NCBI GenBank assembly: GCA_947489195.1
Contig: CANLCT010000011.1
Location: 1-64,000 of the forward strand
Source of the DNA: an uncultured Aquimarina sp.
Lineage (GTDB): Bacteria; Bacteroidota; Bacteroidia; Flavobacteriales; Flavobacteriaceae
DNA: 64,000 nt
Reading direction: 5' to 3'
The stretch's first letter is position 1. Each line of letters starts with the position of its first letter. This document shows, piece by piece, positions 42,927 to 51,851 of this stretch. The position numbers and the translations under genes were made by a program. The notes under the pieces were generated by a model that saw nothing but the letters and a program-made list of their open reading frames with translations, was not told the DNA's origin and did not search any database.

Positions 42927-43931
42927 TTGAATTTGTCACCATTTTTTTCATTCATAGTTCCTGTTTATAATCGTCCTAATGAAATACTAGAGCTTTTGAA
43001 TAGTATGTTAGAATTGGAATATTCAAAACCATTTGAGATTGTTATTATTGAAGATGGGTCTACTGATACCTCTAAAAGTGTAATATCAAAATTTAAAAAT
43101 AAACTTTCTATTAGCTATTATTATAAACCTAATACAGGTCCTGGTGATTCTCGTAATTTTGGGATGAAAAAGGCAAAAGGCGACTATTTTTTAATTTTGG
43201 ATAGCGATGTAATTTTACCTTCAAATTACTTATTAGAAACCGAGAAATCATTGCATACTAAATTTGTTGATTGTTTTGGAGGTGTGGATAATGCCCATAG
43301 TTCATTCACAGATTTGCAAAAAGCCATTAATTGTGTAATGACTTCTTTTTTAACAACAGGAGGTATTAGAGGTGGGAGCGAACAATTAGGTAAATTTCAA
43401 CCACGCAGTTTTAATATGGGCTTATCAAAAAAAGCTTTTGAGGCATCAGAAGGTTTTGGAAAGATCCACCCTGGAGAAGATCCTGATTTAAGCATGCGTT
43501 TATGGCATTTGGGTTTTGAAACAGCCTTGTATGATAATGTAGAAGTTTTTCATAAACGAAGAATTTCATGGAGTAAATTTTTACTTCAGGTAACTAAATT
43601 TGGTAAATGCCGCCCTATTTTAAATAGTTGGCATAAAGGTACAGGAAAACTTACTTACTGGTTTCCAACATTTTTTTGTGTTGGAGTAATAGTGTCTTTT
43701 TTGTTAGCTTTAGCCTCATATTATTTGCCCTTATTTTTATTAGGTGTGTATGTATTGTTGTTGTTTTTTGAGGCTTTATTTACCTACAAGAGTTTAAAGA
43801 TTGCCTTAATGAGTGTGTGGGCAATGTGTATTCAGTTTTATGGGTATGGCAAAGGTTTTTTGGAGTCGTATATAAAAATAATGTTGTTTAAAAAATCGCC
43901 TCAAAAAGTATTTCCCGAATTATTTTTTTAA
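42927..43931 (+). CDS. GT2 family glycosyltransferase (TTG start)
   Basis: The 334-residue inner-membrane GT-A enzyme has the nucleotide-sugar motif FIVPVYNRPNEILELL, the family EDGSTD, the DSD metal motif (LDSDVILP) and a catalytic-region EDPDLSMRLW. It has C-terminal TM helices (about 252-285). A TTG at 42927 is the likely start; an in-frame TAA at 42915-42917 rules out a farther 5' ATG. It transfers a sugar to a lipid- or envelope-linked acceptor. Substrates are unknown. Confidence 0.88.
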   Translation: MNLSPFFSFIVPVYNRPNEILELLNSMLELEYSKPFEIVIIEDGSTDTSKSVISKFKNKLSISYYYKPNTGPGDSRNFGMKKAKGDYFLILDSDVILPSNYLLETEKSLHTKFVDCFGGVDNAHSSFTDLQKAINCVMTSFLTTGGIRGGSEQLGKFQPRSFNMGLSKKAFEASEGFGKIHPGEDPDLSMRLWHLGFETALYDNVEVFHKRRISWSKFLLQVTKFGKCRPILNSWHKGTGKLTYWFPTFFCVGVIVSFLLALASYYLPLFLLGVYVLLLFFEALFTYKSLKIALMSVWAMCIQFYGYGKGFLESYIKIMLFKKSPQKVFPELFF

Positions 43932-44068
43932 TTGGTATTTGAGTGAGCTAATTTTAATTAATAACTTTTAAAGTGTTACATTTTATAATTATATCTCTAT
44001 TCTGGATTTATCATATACCAATTTTTAAATAAAATGCACTAATAATTTTGTTGCCTTATATTATTTGT

Positions 44069-45028
44069 ATGACTACTAAAGAAAAAACGGAGCAAAAAAA
44101 GCAGAATAAGAATTATAAAATGTATTTTATTTTTCTTGGTTTTACAGCTTTTTTATGGTTTTCGCTCCAATTTTCAAAAAACTATTCGCAAGAGGTTAGT
44201 TTTATGATTAATTACAATCAATTACAAAATCAAAAAGTAGTAAAGCCCAATAGTGATCATGAAATTAAAATGGTTTTAAATGGTAGTGGTTTACAATTGT
44301 TGAAGTATACTTTTTTTAACCATACTATTGATATAGATTTGCGAAAAGCAAATAACTTAAACGATAATCACGCTTTTTTTACAGGCAAACAAATGCATAA
44401 TATTTTAAAATCTAGTTTAGGTTATACGGGAGAAGTTTCTCATGTTTTTAAAGATACTTTACATATTTATTATGATGTTTTTGAAGATAAAAAAATACCT
44501 ATAAAAATTAATTCAGATATAAAATATGCTTCGGGCTATACGTCGATTAATGGTATAATTTCTGAAGACAAAGAAATTTTAGTAACCGGTCCTAAAAGTA
44601 TTTTGGATACATTAAAATTTATTACAACCGAAGTATTACAATTAAATGAAATTAAAACAAATTATAAAGGGTTTTTAAATTTGTCAAAAAATGAATTACC
44701 CACGAATTTAAAGTTTGAAAAGCAAGAAATACCTATTGCTTTAGAAGTGGATAAATTAACAGAAGGGGAGTTTAAGGTACCTATTACATTATTAAATGTG
44801 CCTAAGGGATTACGTGTGCAATTATTTCCAAAGGAAGTAGCTATAATTTTTAGTGTAACATTAAAAGATTACCCAAAACTAACAGCCTTAGATTTTAATG
44901 TTACGGCAAATATGATAAACGTAAAACCAAATACTTCATCATTATTGTTAAAATTGGATAAAGTACCAAGTTTTGTATATAATGCAAGATTAATGGAGAA
45001 AGAAGTACAATATGTAGTAATTAGATAA
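44069..45028 (+). CDS. YbbR-domain (CdaR-like) protein
   Basis: The product is a 319-residue protein from the ATG at 44069; the TTG at 44048 would add seven residues. It has one TM helix near the N-terminus (about 20-40, YFIFLGFTAFLWFSLQF) and an extracytoplasmic part with about two YbbR repeats (YDVFEDKKIPIKIN, VTGPKSILDTLKFITTEVL). YbbR proteins regulate diadenylate cyclase (CdaA) in Firmicutes. The partner cyclase is not in the window; here the next gene is coaE (10-bp gap). Confidence 0.85.
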   Translation: MTTKEKTEQKKQNKNYKMYFIFLGFTAFLWFSLQFSKNYSQEVSFMINYNQLQNQKVVKPNSDHEIKMVLNGSGLQLLKYTFFNHTIDIDLRKANNLNDNHAFFTGKQMHNILKSSLGYTGEVSHVFKDTLHIYYDVFEDKKIPIKINSDIKYASGYTSINGIISEDKEILVTGPKSILDTLKFITTEVLQLNEIKTNYKGFLNLSKNELPTNLKFEKQEIPIALEVDKLTEGEFKVPITLLNVPKGLRVQLFPKEVAIIFSVTLKDYPKLTALDFNVTANMINVKPNTSSLLLKLDKVPSFVYNARLMEKEVQYVVIR

Positions 45029-45038
45029 GTGAGAGTAT

Positions 45039-45623
45039 ATGATTGTAGGTTTAACAGGAGGAATAGGTAGTGGAAAAACATATGTTGCTCAGTTGTTTAA
45101 AAATTTGGGAGTACCTATTTATATAGCAGACATAGAAGCCAAAAAAATAATGCATACCAATGCTGAAGTAAAAAAGGCTATTTGTTCATTATTTGGAGAC
45201 AAGGCCTATCAAGAAGAAAGTTTAAATAGAAAATTTATAGCAGATAAAGTATTTGAAAATAAAGCTTTATTAAAAAAATTAAATGCTATTGTACATCCAG
45301 CAGTAGCAAATCATTTTAAAACATGGTATGAAGCTCAAAAATTTGATTTTGTAATTAAAGAATCTGCTATTTTATTCGAAACTGGAGGAGATAAAAAATG
45401 CGATCTGACCATTTTAGTTGTAGCACCAGAAGAAATTCGAATAAAACGGGTTATGGATAGAGATGCTATTACAGAAAAAGAAGTGAAATTGAGAATGAAT
45501 AATCAATGGAGTGACGAAAAAAAGAAAAAACTTGCTACTCATATTATTGAGAATATTGACGCTTATTATGTTAAAAAACAAGTAAATAATTTTTTTTTAG
45601 CAATAAAAAATGATTTTATTTAA
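45039..45623 (+). CDS. coaE: Dephospho-CoA kinase
   Basis: The 194-residue enzyme phosphorylates the 3' hydroxyl of dephospho-CoA, the last step of CoA synthesis. The P-loop is GGIGSGKT (residues 6-13), and the adenine/CoA-binding parts VHPAV, KESAILFETGG and MDRDAITE are present. The start codon lies 10 bp after the YbbR gene and a sensor kinase gene follows after 69 bp. Confidence 0.95.
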   Translation: MIVGLTGGIGSGKTYVAQLFKNLGVPIYIADIEAKKIMHTNAEVKKAICSLFGDKAYQEESLNRKFIADKVFENKALLKKLNAIVHPAVANHFKTWYEAQKFDFVIKESAILFETGGDKKCDLTILVVAPEEIRIKRVMDRDAITEKEVKLRMNNQWSDEKKKKLATHIIENIDAYYVKKQVNNFFLAIKNDFI

Positions 45624-45692
45624 ATTGTTAACTGTTGTTAACTTTAGGTTAAAGCTAGGTGTTATAGGTGTTAAATTCATATTTTTACTGCG

Positions 45693-47219
45693 ATGAATAA
45701 ACGTTTTTCTACTTTATTATTAGTGCTCATGACAATCTCTTTGGCAGGTATAATCTGTGTACAAGGTTATTGGATTAGTGATTCTTTGCAAAGTAATGAA
45801 GAGCATTTTTCATTCAATGCCAATGAGTCTTTGGGTATTGTAGCCAAAAAGATTAATGAGCGTGAGTTTATTCGTTATTTTTATCCCCTTAAAAAAGCTA
45901 TTGACAGTATAAAAACAAGCAAAAAAAATTATAATGAAGCCTGTTTGATTAAGTCAGTTAATTCTGAACTTAATAATGATGCCAAAAAAGTTAAAGCGCC
46001 TCTTACTCAAGAGATAAAAACGGTAATGGATAGCATAGCCAATTCATTAGCAAGTAATAATAAGTTACAATGGAAACATCATGTTGGTGCTAAAGAAAGG
46101 TTAGATCAACTTGCTACAACAGCTAGTTATGAATATTTTTTATATCAAAATTTGATTAAAGAATATACCAGTAAAATTCCAATCAATAAACGTATTAATA
46201 AAAGTGAAGTTGAGCAATTTTTAACACACGAATTGGAAAAAAGAGGCGTAAAAGTAAATTTTGTTTTTAGTATTAATGAAAATAGTAAAAGTACATCTGT
46301 AAAGTCTAAAAATTTTCATGTGTCATCTAATGGAATGTATAAAGCACCAATTTTTGAAGATGAAGAAGGGAAAACCAATTTATACTTGGTAGTGAATTTT
46401 TTAGGAAAAAATCGATTCGTATGGTCGTCAATACTTTACATGGTTTTATTGTCTTCCTTTCTGGTCTTAGTAATATTAGGAACTTATTTTTATGCCTATA
46501 AACAAATAATTAATCAACGAAAAATTTCTGATATAAAAACAGATTTTATTAATAATATGACTCATGAGTTAAAGACTCCGATTGCTACTATAAACCTAGC
46601 TTTAGACTTTATGAAAAATGAGAAAGTAGCAGATGATTCTGACATGAGGAAAAGATATTTAGAAATGATTCGTTTTGAAAACGATAGAATTCATGATCAG
46701 GTAGAAACGGTGCTTCGTATATCACATCTTGAGCGTAATGAATTGTTAATAAGTAAGGGAACCATAAATTTTCATGAAACAATAGAAAAGGCTATTGATC
46801 ATGTTAAGTATGCAGTTGAAGCAGAAAAAGGATATATAAAAACAAATTTAAAAGCACTTAAAGAATCAATATTTGCAAGTGAAGAACATATAACAAATGT
46901 AATTATTACTATTTTAGATAATGCAATTAAGTATACTAATGATAGTCCTAAAATTGACATTATAACAGAAAATACAAAAAATAGTATTATATTAAAGGTT
47001 GCAGACCAAGGAATTGGTATGGGTAAATACTGTAGAGAAAAAGTATTTGACAACTTTTTTAGAATGCCTACAGGTAATGTACATAATGTTAAAGGTTATG
47101 GTTTAGGCCTTAGCTATGCAAAAAAAATTATAGAAGATCATCAAGGTAAAATTTTAGTTAAAAGTTCAAAAGGTAAAGGGACTACATTAATTATTCAATT
47201 ACCATTAATAACATCATAG
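45693..47219 (+). CDS. Sensor histidine kinase
   Basis: The 508-residue kinase has TM helices at about 8-28 and 249-272. The periplasmic sensor domain between them (about 29-248) belongs to no class I recognise. The cytoplasmic HisKA has NNMTHELKTPIATINLAL (phospho-His in THELKTP), and the HATPase has DNAIKYTND, DQGIGMG and GYGLGLSYAKK. It precedes its response regulator by 4 bp, so the two form a dedicated two-component pair. Confidence 0.94.
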   Translation: MNKRFSTLLLVLMTISLAGIICVQGYWISDSLQSNEEHFSFNANESLGIVAKKINEREFIRYFYPLKKAIDSIKTSKKNYNEACLIKSVNSELNNDAKKVKAPLTQEIKTVMDSIANSLASNNKLQWKHHVGAKERLDQLATTASYEYFLYQNLIKEYTSKIPINKRINKSEVEQFLTHELEKRGVKVNFVFSINENSKSTSVKSKNFHVSSNGMYKAPIFEDEEGKTNLYLVVNFLGKNRFVWSSILYMVLLSSFLVLVILGTYFYAYKQIINQRKISDIKTDFINNMTHELKTPIATINLALDFMKNEKVADDSDMRKRYLEMIRFENDRIHDQVETVLRISHLERNELLISKGTINFHETIEKAIDHVKYAVEAEKGYIKTNLKALKESIFASEEHITNVIITILDNAIKYTNDSPKIDIITENTKNSIILKVADQGIGMGKYCREKVFDNFFRMPTGNVHNVKGYGLGLSYAKKIIEDHQGKILVKSSKGKGTTLIIQLPLITS

Positions 47220-47223
47220 AACT

Positions 47224-47928
47224 ATGGAAAGTGATAACAAAAAAATACTTTTAGTTGAAGACGATCCAAATTTTGGAACAATTTTAAAAGATTATTTGAC
47301 TATCAATAATTATGAGGTAACACATGCTAAAAATGGAATGGAAGGCTTTGAAAAATTTAAAAGAGATAGTTTTAATCTTTGTATTTTAGACGTTATGATG
47401 CCATATAAAGATGGTTTCACATTGGCAAAAGAAATTAAAGATAAAAACAAGAATATTCCAATTATATTTTTGACGGCTAAGGCAATGAAGGAAGATGTGC
47501 TTAAAGGGTATAAAGTAGGTGCAGATGATTACTTGAATAAACCTTTTGATAGTGAAGTGCTTTTAATGAAAATTAAGGCAATAATGCAGCGCAAAACTAT
47601 TGATACCGAAGTTGAAAGTAAACAAGTGGAATTTCAAATTGGTGAATTTAGTTTCAACTCTAGGTTGCGTTTTTTAACATATAAAAAGAAAGATCCTGTT
47701 AAGTTATCTCCAAAAGAAAATGACTTGTTGAGATTGTTAGCATTAAATTTAAATGATTTAATGACTCGAGAATTGGCTTTGACAAAAATATGGAGAGATG
47801 ATAATTATTTTACATCACGAAGTATGGATGTATATATAGCAAAACTTAGAAAATATTTAAAAGAAGATAAAAATGTTGAAATTTTAAATATTCATGGTGA
47901 AGGTTTTCGTTTAGTTGTTAAAAAATAA
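47224..47928 (+). CDS. OmpR/PhoB-family response regulator
   Basis: The 234-residue regulator has a receiver domain (1-122) whose acidic pocket is in EDDPN, with the phospho-Asp in CILDVMMPYKDG and Lys in LNKPFDSEV. The winged-helix DNA-binding domain (about 135-233) has LSPKENDLLRLLALN and RSMDVYIAKLRKYLKED. It is translated directly after the kinase (4-bp gap) and transcription probably ends at the hairpin at 48012. Confidence 0.95.
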   Translation: MESDNKKILLVEDDPNFGTILKDYLTINNYEVTHAKNGMEGFEKFKRDSFNLCILDVMMPYKDGFTLAKEIKDKNKNIPIIFLTAKAMKEDVLKGYKVGADDYLNKPFDSEVLLMKIKAIMQRKTIDTEVESKQVEFQIGEFSFNSRLRFLTYKKKDPVKLSPKENDLLRLLALNLNDLMTRELALTKIWRDDNYFTSRSMDVYIAKLRKYLKEDKNVEILNIHGEGFRLVVKK

Positions 47929-48233
47929 AAAGTTTGAGAAGTAAACTTTTAAAGTAAATCACCTTATTATTAGATTGTATAGGCAATCTATTGAAAATAA
48001 GAATTATCTGGGGTTCAACTTTTTAAAGTTGAACCTTTTTTAATAGTGTTTCTTACTAAAGTAACGTGAGCTTGAAATAAGAAAAAGATAATGTCGAACT
48101 CAGACTATAATAGTGTTATGGATAATAAAAATTTATGAAAAGTATTTTTTGCAAATCATAGAGAAATTATGAATAATGTAATCAAGATATAAAATGAACA
48201 GCTTAAAATTGTTTAGAAATTCTATTATGATAC
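47929..48233. other. 305-bp gap between converging genes
   Basis: Apart from the terminator at 48012-48041 nothing is recognised; no open frame of useful length, no RNA motif and no repeat is seen. Confidence 0.6.
48012..48041 (+). terminator. Terminator after the two-component system
   Basis: The hairpin GGTTCAACTTT / AAAGTTGAACC (48012-48022 and 48025-48035) is followed by TTTTTT. It is an intrinsic terminator about 85 bp after the response regulator stop. Confidence 0.9.
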
Positions 48234-48815
48234 TTATCCATGTATACTTGCATCTTTGCTTAGTGATTTCATTATAGAAGCTTCATATTTTAGTAAATCT
48301 TGCCATTTTTTGTCTACCTCTTCTCGATTACCGTATTGGCGTGCAAAGTTTAGAAACATAGTGTAATGGTTAGCTTCGCTAACCATTAAATCTCTATAAA
48401 ATTTGGCTAATTGAGGATCAGGTAGTTGCTCCGATAATAGTTTGAATCGTTCACAACTTCTGGCTTCAATAAGTGCTGCATACAATAAACGATGTACAAG
48501 TTGTGTGGTTCTACTTCCTCCTTTTGGGAAAAATTTAAGGAGTTCAATTACATAATCATCCTTTCGATCTCGCCCAAGTGGAATTCCTTTAGCTACTAAT
48601 TTATCATGTACTAACTTAAAATGACTCATTTCTTCCTTAACCAGAGCAATCATTTCTTGAACAAGTTCAGTGTATTCAGGAAAACTATTTGTTAATGAAA
48701 TAGCAGTAGAGGCAGCTTTTAGTTCGCAATAAGCATGATCAATCAGAATTTCATCAATATTTTTTTCAACAATATTTACCCAGCGAGGGTCCGTGGGAAG
48801 CTTTAATCCTAACAT
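48234..48815 (-). CDS. miaE: MiaE-type tRNA-(ms2io6A)-hydroxylase
   Basis: The 193-residue ferritin-like diiron enzyme is related to MiaE, which hydroxylates ms2i6A37 of tRNA. Ligand residues are recognisable in DHAYCELKAAS (Glu), KEEMSHFKLVH (Glu-x-x-His), EARSCERFK and SEANHYTMFL (Glu-x-x-His). It lies 11 bp downstream of dnaX on the same strand, likely one transcript. Hydroxylation activity is inferred from the family. Confidence 0.88.
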   Translation of the reverse strand: MLGLKLPTDPRWVNIVEKNIDEILIDHAYCELKAASTAISLTNSFPEYTELVQEMIALVKEEMSHFKLVHDKLVAKGIPLGRDRKDDYVIELLKFFPKGGSRTTQLVHRLLYAALIEARSCERFKLLSEQLPDPQLAKFYRDLMVSEANHYTMFLNFARQYGNREEVDKKWQDLLKYEASIMKSLSKDASIHG

Positions 48816-48826
48816 ATGCTTTAGTA

Positions 48827-50535
48827 TTATAAGTCTAAATCAAATTTAGCTCTTAATTTATCAATCAATGGATTTTTTTCTTTGAGTTTATCGTATTTAT
48901 CCTGTGGTGTAAAAGCGTGCTTTACAGCCGCAGCTTCATTTACAATTATTTTTAAGCGAATACTATAGTTATTTAGTTCTTCGCCCATAAAAGCCAATAA
49001 CGGTGTCTGTATATTTTCAACATCTAAACGCATCGTCTCATTTGCCAGCTCTAATATCAATTCAAAATTATCGCCTAATTTTGGTTTATTCATGGCAAAC
49101 ATAGAACCGATAATGCGCTCTCCTTTTTTATCCATACGCTTACCATAGGTATTCCATAATTTTAAAGCCTGTTCTTCTGTAAAAGGAGTTTTAGGAAGAT
49201 CCTTAGGGTCTTCAATAATAATTTTTCTTTTTTTACTTAAAGTCTTCTTTTGTTGAATTCCTTTAATTGAAAGCGCAGATCCAATAGTGTTTTCTATAGA
49301 AATAGATGGAATAGTGGGCTTTTTTATGGGAGCACTAGGAGTTATAGAGGTTTCTATAACGGCACTATTTGTAATAGATTGACTAGTATTTGTTTGAGTA
49401 TTATTGGTTGGTGTATTGGTAACAGCAGTATTAAAAAACGATGGTGGTACTATACTAGTTGAGCCTTTTTTTTTTCGTCAATAGCCGTTATTGAAGCCAG
49501 TTTCATTAAACAAAGTTCAACAAGTAGACGTTGATTTTTACTAGTTTTGTACTGTAAATCGCAAGTGTTGGCAAGTTCTATAGCCTCTATTAAAAAAGTA
49601 GCAGGAGCCTTTTGTGCTTGTTCGTGGTAAGTAGCCTTAATTTGTTGACTAACTTCAAGTAAATTAATTGTTTGAGGGTTCTGACATACGAGTAAATCTC
49701 TAAAGTGAGAAGCTAAACCAGCTATAAAATGATGCGAATCGAAACCTTTAGTAATAATTTCATTTAGGCTAATCATTAAAGCAGGGATATCATTAGCTAG
49801 GATTTGATCGGTAACCGAAAAATAAGTTTCGTAGTCTAGTACATTTAAATTTTCGGTAACAGCTTGCCTTGTCAAATTGTTTCCCGAATAACTTACAACA
49901 CGATCAAAAATAGACAAAGCATCTCGCATGGCACCATCGGCTTTTTGCGCTATAATTTGTAAAGCATCTTCATCGGCAGTAATACCTTCGGTTTTACAAA
50001 TCTCAATTAAATGAGCTTTAGCATCAGCTACGGTGATTCGTTTAAAATCAAAAATTTGACAACGTGATAAAATAGTTGGTATAATTTTATGCTTTTCTGT
50101 CGTTGCCAGAATGAAAATAGCATGTTTCGGAGGTTCTTCTAATGTTTTAAGAAAAGCATTAAAAGCAGAAGCAGAAAGCATGTGTACCTCATCAATAATA
50201 TATACCTTATATTTTCCTACTTGAGGTGGAATACGTACTTGATCAATTAGGCTTCGAATATCATCAACCGAATTGTTCGAAGCGGCATCTAATTCAAATA
50301 TATTAAAAGCAAAATCTTCATTGTCATTTGTAGTATCATCTGCATTTATTTTACGGGCAAGTATACGTGCGCAACTCGTTTTACCCACCCCACGTGGCCC
50401 TGTAAAAAGTAATGCTTGTGCTAAATGATTGTTATCAATAGCATTAAGTAAAGTATTAGTAATAGCCTGTTGCCCTACAACATCTTTAAAATGTTGCGGA
50501 CGGTATTTACGCGCGGATACTATAAACTGTTTCAT
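48827..50535 (-). CDS. dnaX: DNA polymerase III subunit tau, via frameshift at A10 tract
   Basis: DnaX is the clamp-loader ATPase. The zero-frame product (50535 to stop 49450-49452) is gamma-like with 361 residues. It has a P-loop GPRGVGKT (46-53), DEVH (Walker B) and SRC (sensor 1); the zinc-binding Cys module of E. coli DnaX is missing. Reading on by -1 at the ten-A run (49475-49466) opens a stop-free frame through GSTSIVPPS and the C-terminal SFEEVFT-like region to 48827, giving about 569 residues in total, a tau form. Treating 48827-49135 as a separate gene would leave 330 open codon-bases unexplained. Whether the slip is ribosomal or transcriptional is not decidable by eye. Confidence 0.85.
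49450..50535 (-). CDS. dnaX: DnaX gamma-form product (no frameshift)
   Basis: This is the 361-residue product of dnaX when no slippage occurs, ending DEKKKAQLV at a TAG 14 bases past the A-run. It contains the AAA+ ATPase (1-225) and the collar domain III (about 230-350) but no tau-specific region. In E. coli the gamma form is 431 of 643 residues; here it is 361 of about 569. The share of ribosomes or transcripts giving each form cannot be read from sequence. Confidence 0.8.
   Translation of the reverse strand: MKQFIVSARKYRPQHFKDVVGQQAITNTLLNAIDNNHLAQALLFTGPRGVGKTSCARILARKINADDTTNDNEDFAFNIFELDAASNNSVDDIRSLIDQVRIPPQVGKYKVYIIDEVHMLSASAFNAFLKTLEEPPKHAIFILATTEKHKIIPTILSRCQIFDFKRITVADAKAHLIEICKTEGITADEDALQIIAQKADGAMRDALSIFDRVVSYSGNNLTRQAVTENLNVLDYETYFSVTDQILANDIPALMISLNEIITKGFDSHHFIAGLASHFRDLLVCQNPQTINLLEVSQQIKATYHEQAQKAPATFLIEAIELANTCDLQYKTSKNQRLLVELCLMKLASITAIDEKKKAQLV
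49463..49476 (-). promoter_or_regulatory. dnaX: dnaX slippery tract (GAAAAAAAAAAGGC)
   Basis: Ten consecutive As in codons GAA-AAA-AAA-AAG allow a -1 shift into AAA-AAA-GGC. E. coli dnaX uses A-AAA-AAG with an upstream SD and a hairpin; Thermus dnaX uses transcriptional slippage on nine As. No strong stem is obvious downstream within 40 bases, which leans towards transcriptional slippage (inference). Confidence 0.8.
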
Positions 50536-50634
50536 ACTTCTGAAGGCTAAATTACAAATACGAACGAGGAAAAAAAGATTTTTAAATGGTTTTTTTAGTG
50601 TAGTTATTCACAGAAAGTAAAGTGTTAAATAGAT

Positions 50635-51672
50635 TTACTTACTTTTACTTATGCCCGCACTTTCAAAACTAGCCATTTCATTTAAAAAATTTACAGCAGC
50701 TTCAAGCAAAGGATAAGCGAGAGCTACTCCCGTTCCTTCACCTAATCGCAAGCCTAAATTTAGTATTGTTTTCTTTTCTAAGTAATCAATCATTTTTACA
50801 TGTCCTTGTTCATTAGATTGATGACAAATAATACAATAATCCATGACATTTTCATTCATGGCATTAGCAAATAGTAAGGCAGAAGTAACAATAAAACCAT
50901 CAATGAGTACGGTCATTTTTAATTCTGAAGCTTTTAAAATACCACCAGCTATCATGGCAATTTCAAAACCTCCAAAAGTGGCCATAATATCAGGTAATGT
51001 ATATGGAAAATGCGTGTCTAATACTTTGCCAAGAATTGCTCCTTTTTCTATGATTTGTTCTTTATTTAATCCCGTTCCAGCACCTACACATTCTTCAATA
51101 TAAGTGTTGGTAAGGGCAGCCATTAATAAAGCAGCTGCTGAAGTGTTTCCAATTCCCATTTCACCAAAACCGATAATATTACAACCTTTTTTAAATTCAC
51201 TTTCAACCAGTTCAGCACCTTTAGCAATGGCTTCGTGATATTGATCAATACTCATAGCAGGGGATTCGAGTACATTTTTGGTTCCGTAATCAATTTTAGC
51301 ATCAATAAGCCCATGAAGCGGACCAAAATCATGATTAACACCAGCGTCAATTATTTTTAAATCAAGTTTGTTTTGTTTACAAAACACATTAATAGCGGCT
51401 CCTCCATTTAAAAAATTATAGACCATTTGTGCTGTAACTTCTTGGGGATAAGTGTTGACTTTATTTTCTTTTGCAATTCCATGATCTGCAGCGAAAACTA
51501 AAATTGTCGGGTTGGTTAATTGTGGAGTTAATGATTGTTGTATCATTCCAATTTTTAGGGCTAAACCTTCTAAATCACCAAGCGCCCCAATTGGTTTTGT
51601 TTTATTATCAATTTTGTGAAGAATCTTTTCCGTAATAGCAGTGTCAACAGCGGTTATATTAAAGTAGGTCAT
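50635..51672 (-). CDS. cobT: Nicotinate-nucleotide-dimethylbenzimidazole phosphoribosyltransferase
   Basis: The 345-residue CobT makes alpha-ribazole phosphate for the lower ligand of cobalamin. Motifs include KPIGALGDLEGLA, FAADHGIAKEN, GEMGIGNTSAAALLMA and the catalytic-Glu region GEGTGVALAYPLLEAAVNF. It is downstream of cobU (180-bp gap holding an AT palindrome) on the same strand. cobS, usually found with these two genes, is absent here. Confidence 0.94.
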   Translation of the reverse strand: MTYFNITAVDTAITEKILHKIDNKTKPIGALGDLEGLALKIGMIQQSLTPQLTNPTILVFAADHGIAKENKVNTYPQEVTAQMVYNFLNGGAAINVFCKQNKLDLKIIDAGVNHDFGPLHGLIDAKIDYGTKNVLESPAMSIDQYHEAIAKGAELVESEFKKGCNIIGFGEMGIGNTSAAALLMAALTNTYIEECVGAGTGLNKEQIIEKGAILGKVLDTHFPYTLPDIMATFGGFEIAMIAGGILKASELKMTVLIDGFIVTSALLFANAMNENVMDYCIICHQSNEQGHVKMIDYLEKKTILNLGLRLGEGTGVALAYPLLEAAVNFLNEMASFESAGISKSK

Positions 51673-51754
51673 TATTTTATTGGTTGTCAGTTGTTGGTTT
51701 TCAGTTATTCGTTGGTTTTGTGGATTGAACCAAAAAGGATCAAGGTTTATTTCT

Positions 51755-51790
51755 TTTTTTTAAATTATTTTTAAAAATAATTTAAAAAAA
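51755..51790. repeat. 36-bp perfect AT-only palindrome
   Basis: TTTTTTTAAATTATTTTT at 51755-51772 is followed by its exact complement at 51773-51790 without a spacer. It lies between cobU and cobT, preceded (51681-51720) by a degenerate heptamer-type repeat (TTGTTGG, TTCAGTT). It may terminate cobU or be a site of DNA bending; nothing links it to a known mobile element. Confidence 0.85.
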
Positions 51791-51851
51791 TTAAGTACAA
51801 TTTGAAAATTGAATTTACTTTCTTTAACCTTCAACCTGGTTATTTATATCT

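Noticed and set aside
48827..49135. A separate 102-residue gene downstream of dnaX
   Set aside because: The frame is open for another 330 bases upstream of its first ATG and joins dnaX in -1 phase at the A10 run; it is the tau-specific C-terminus.
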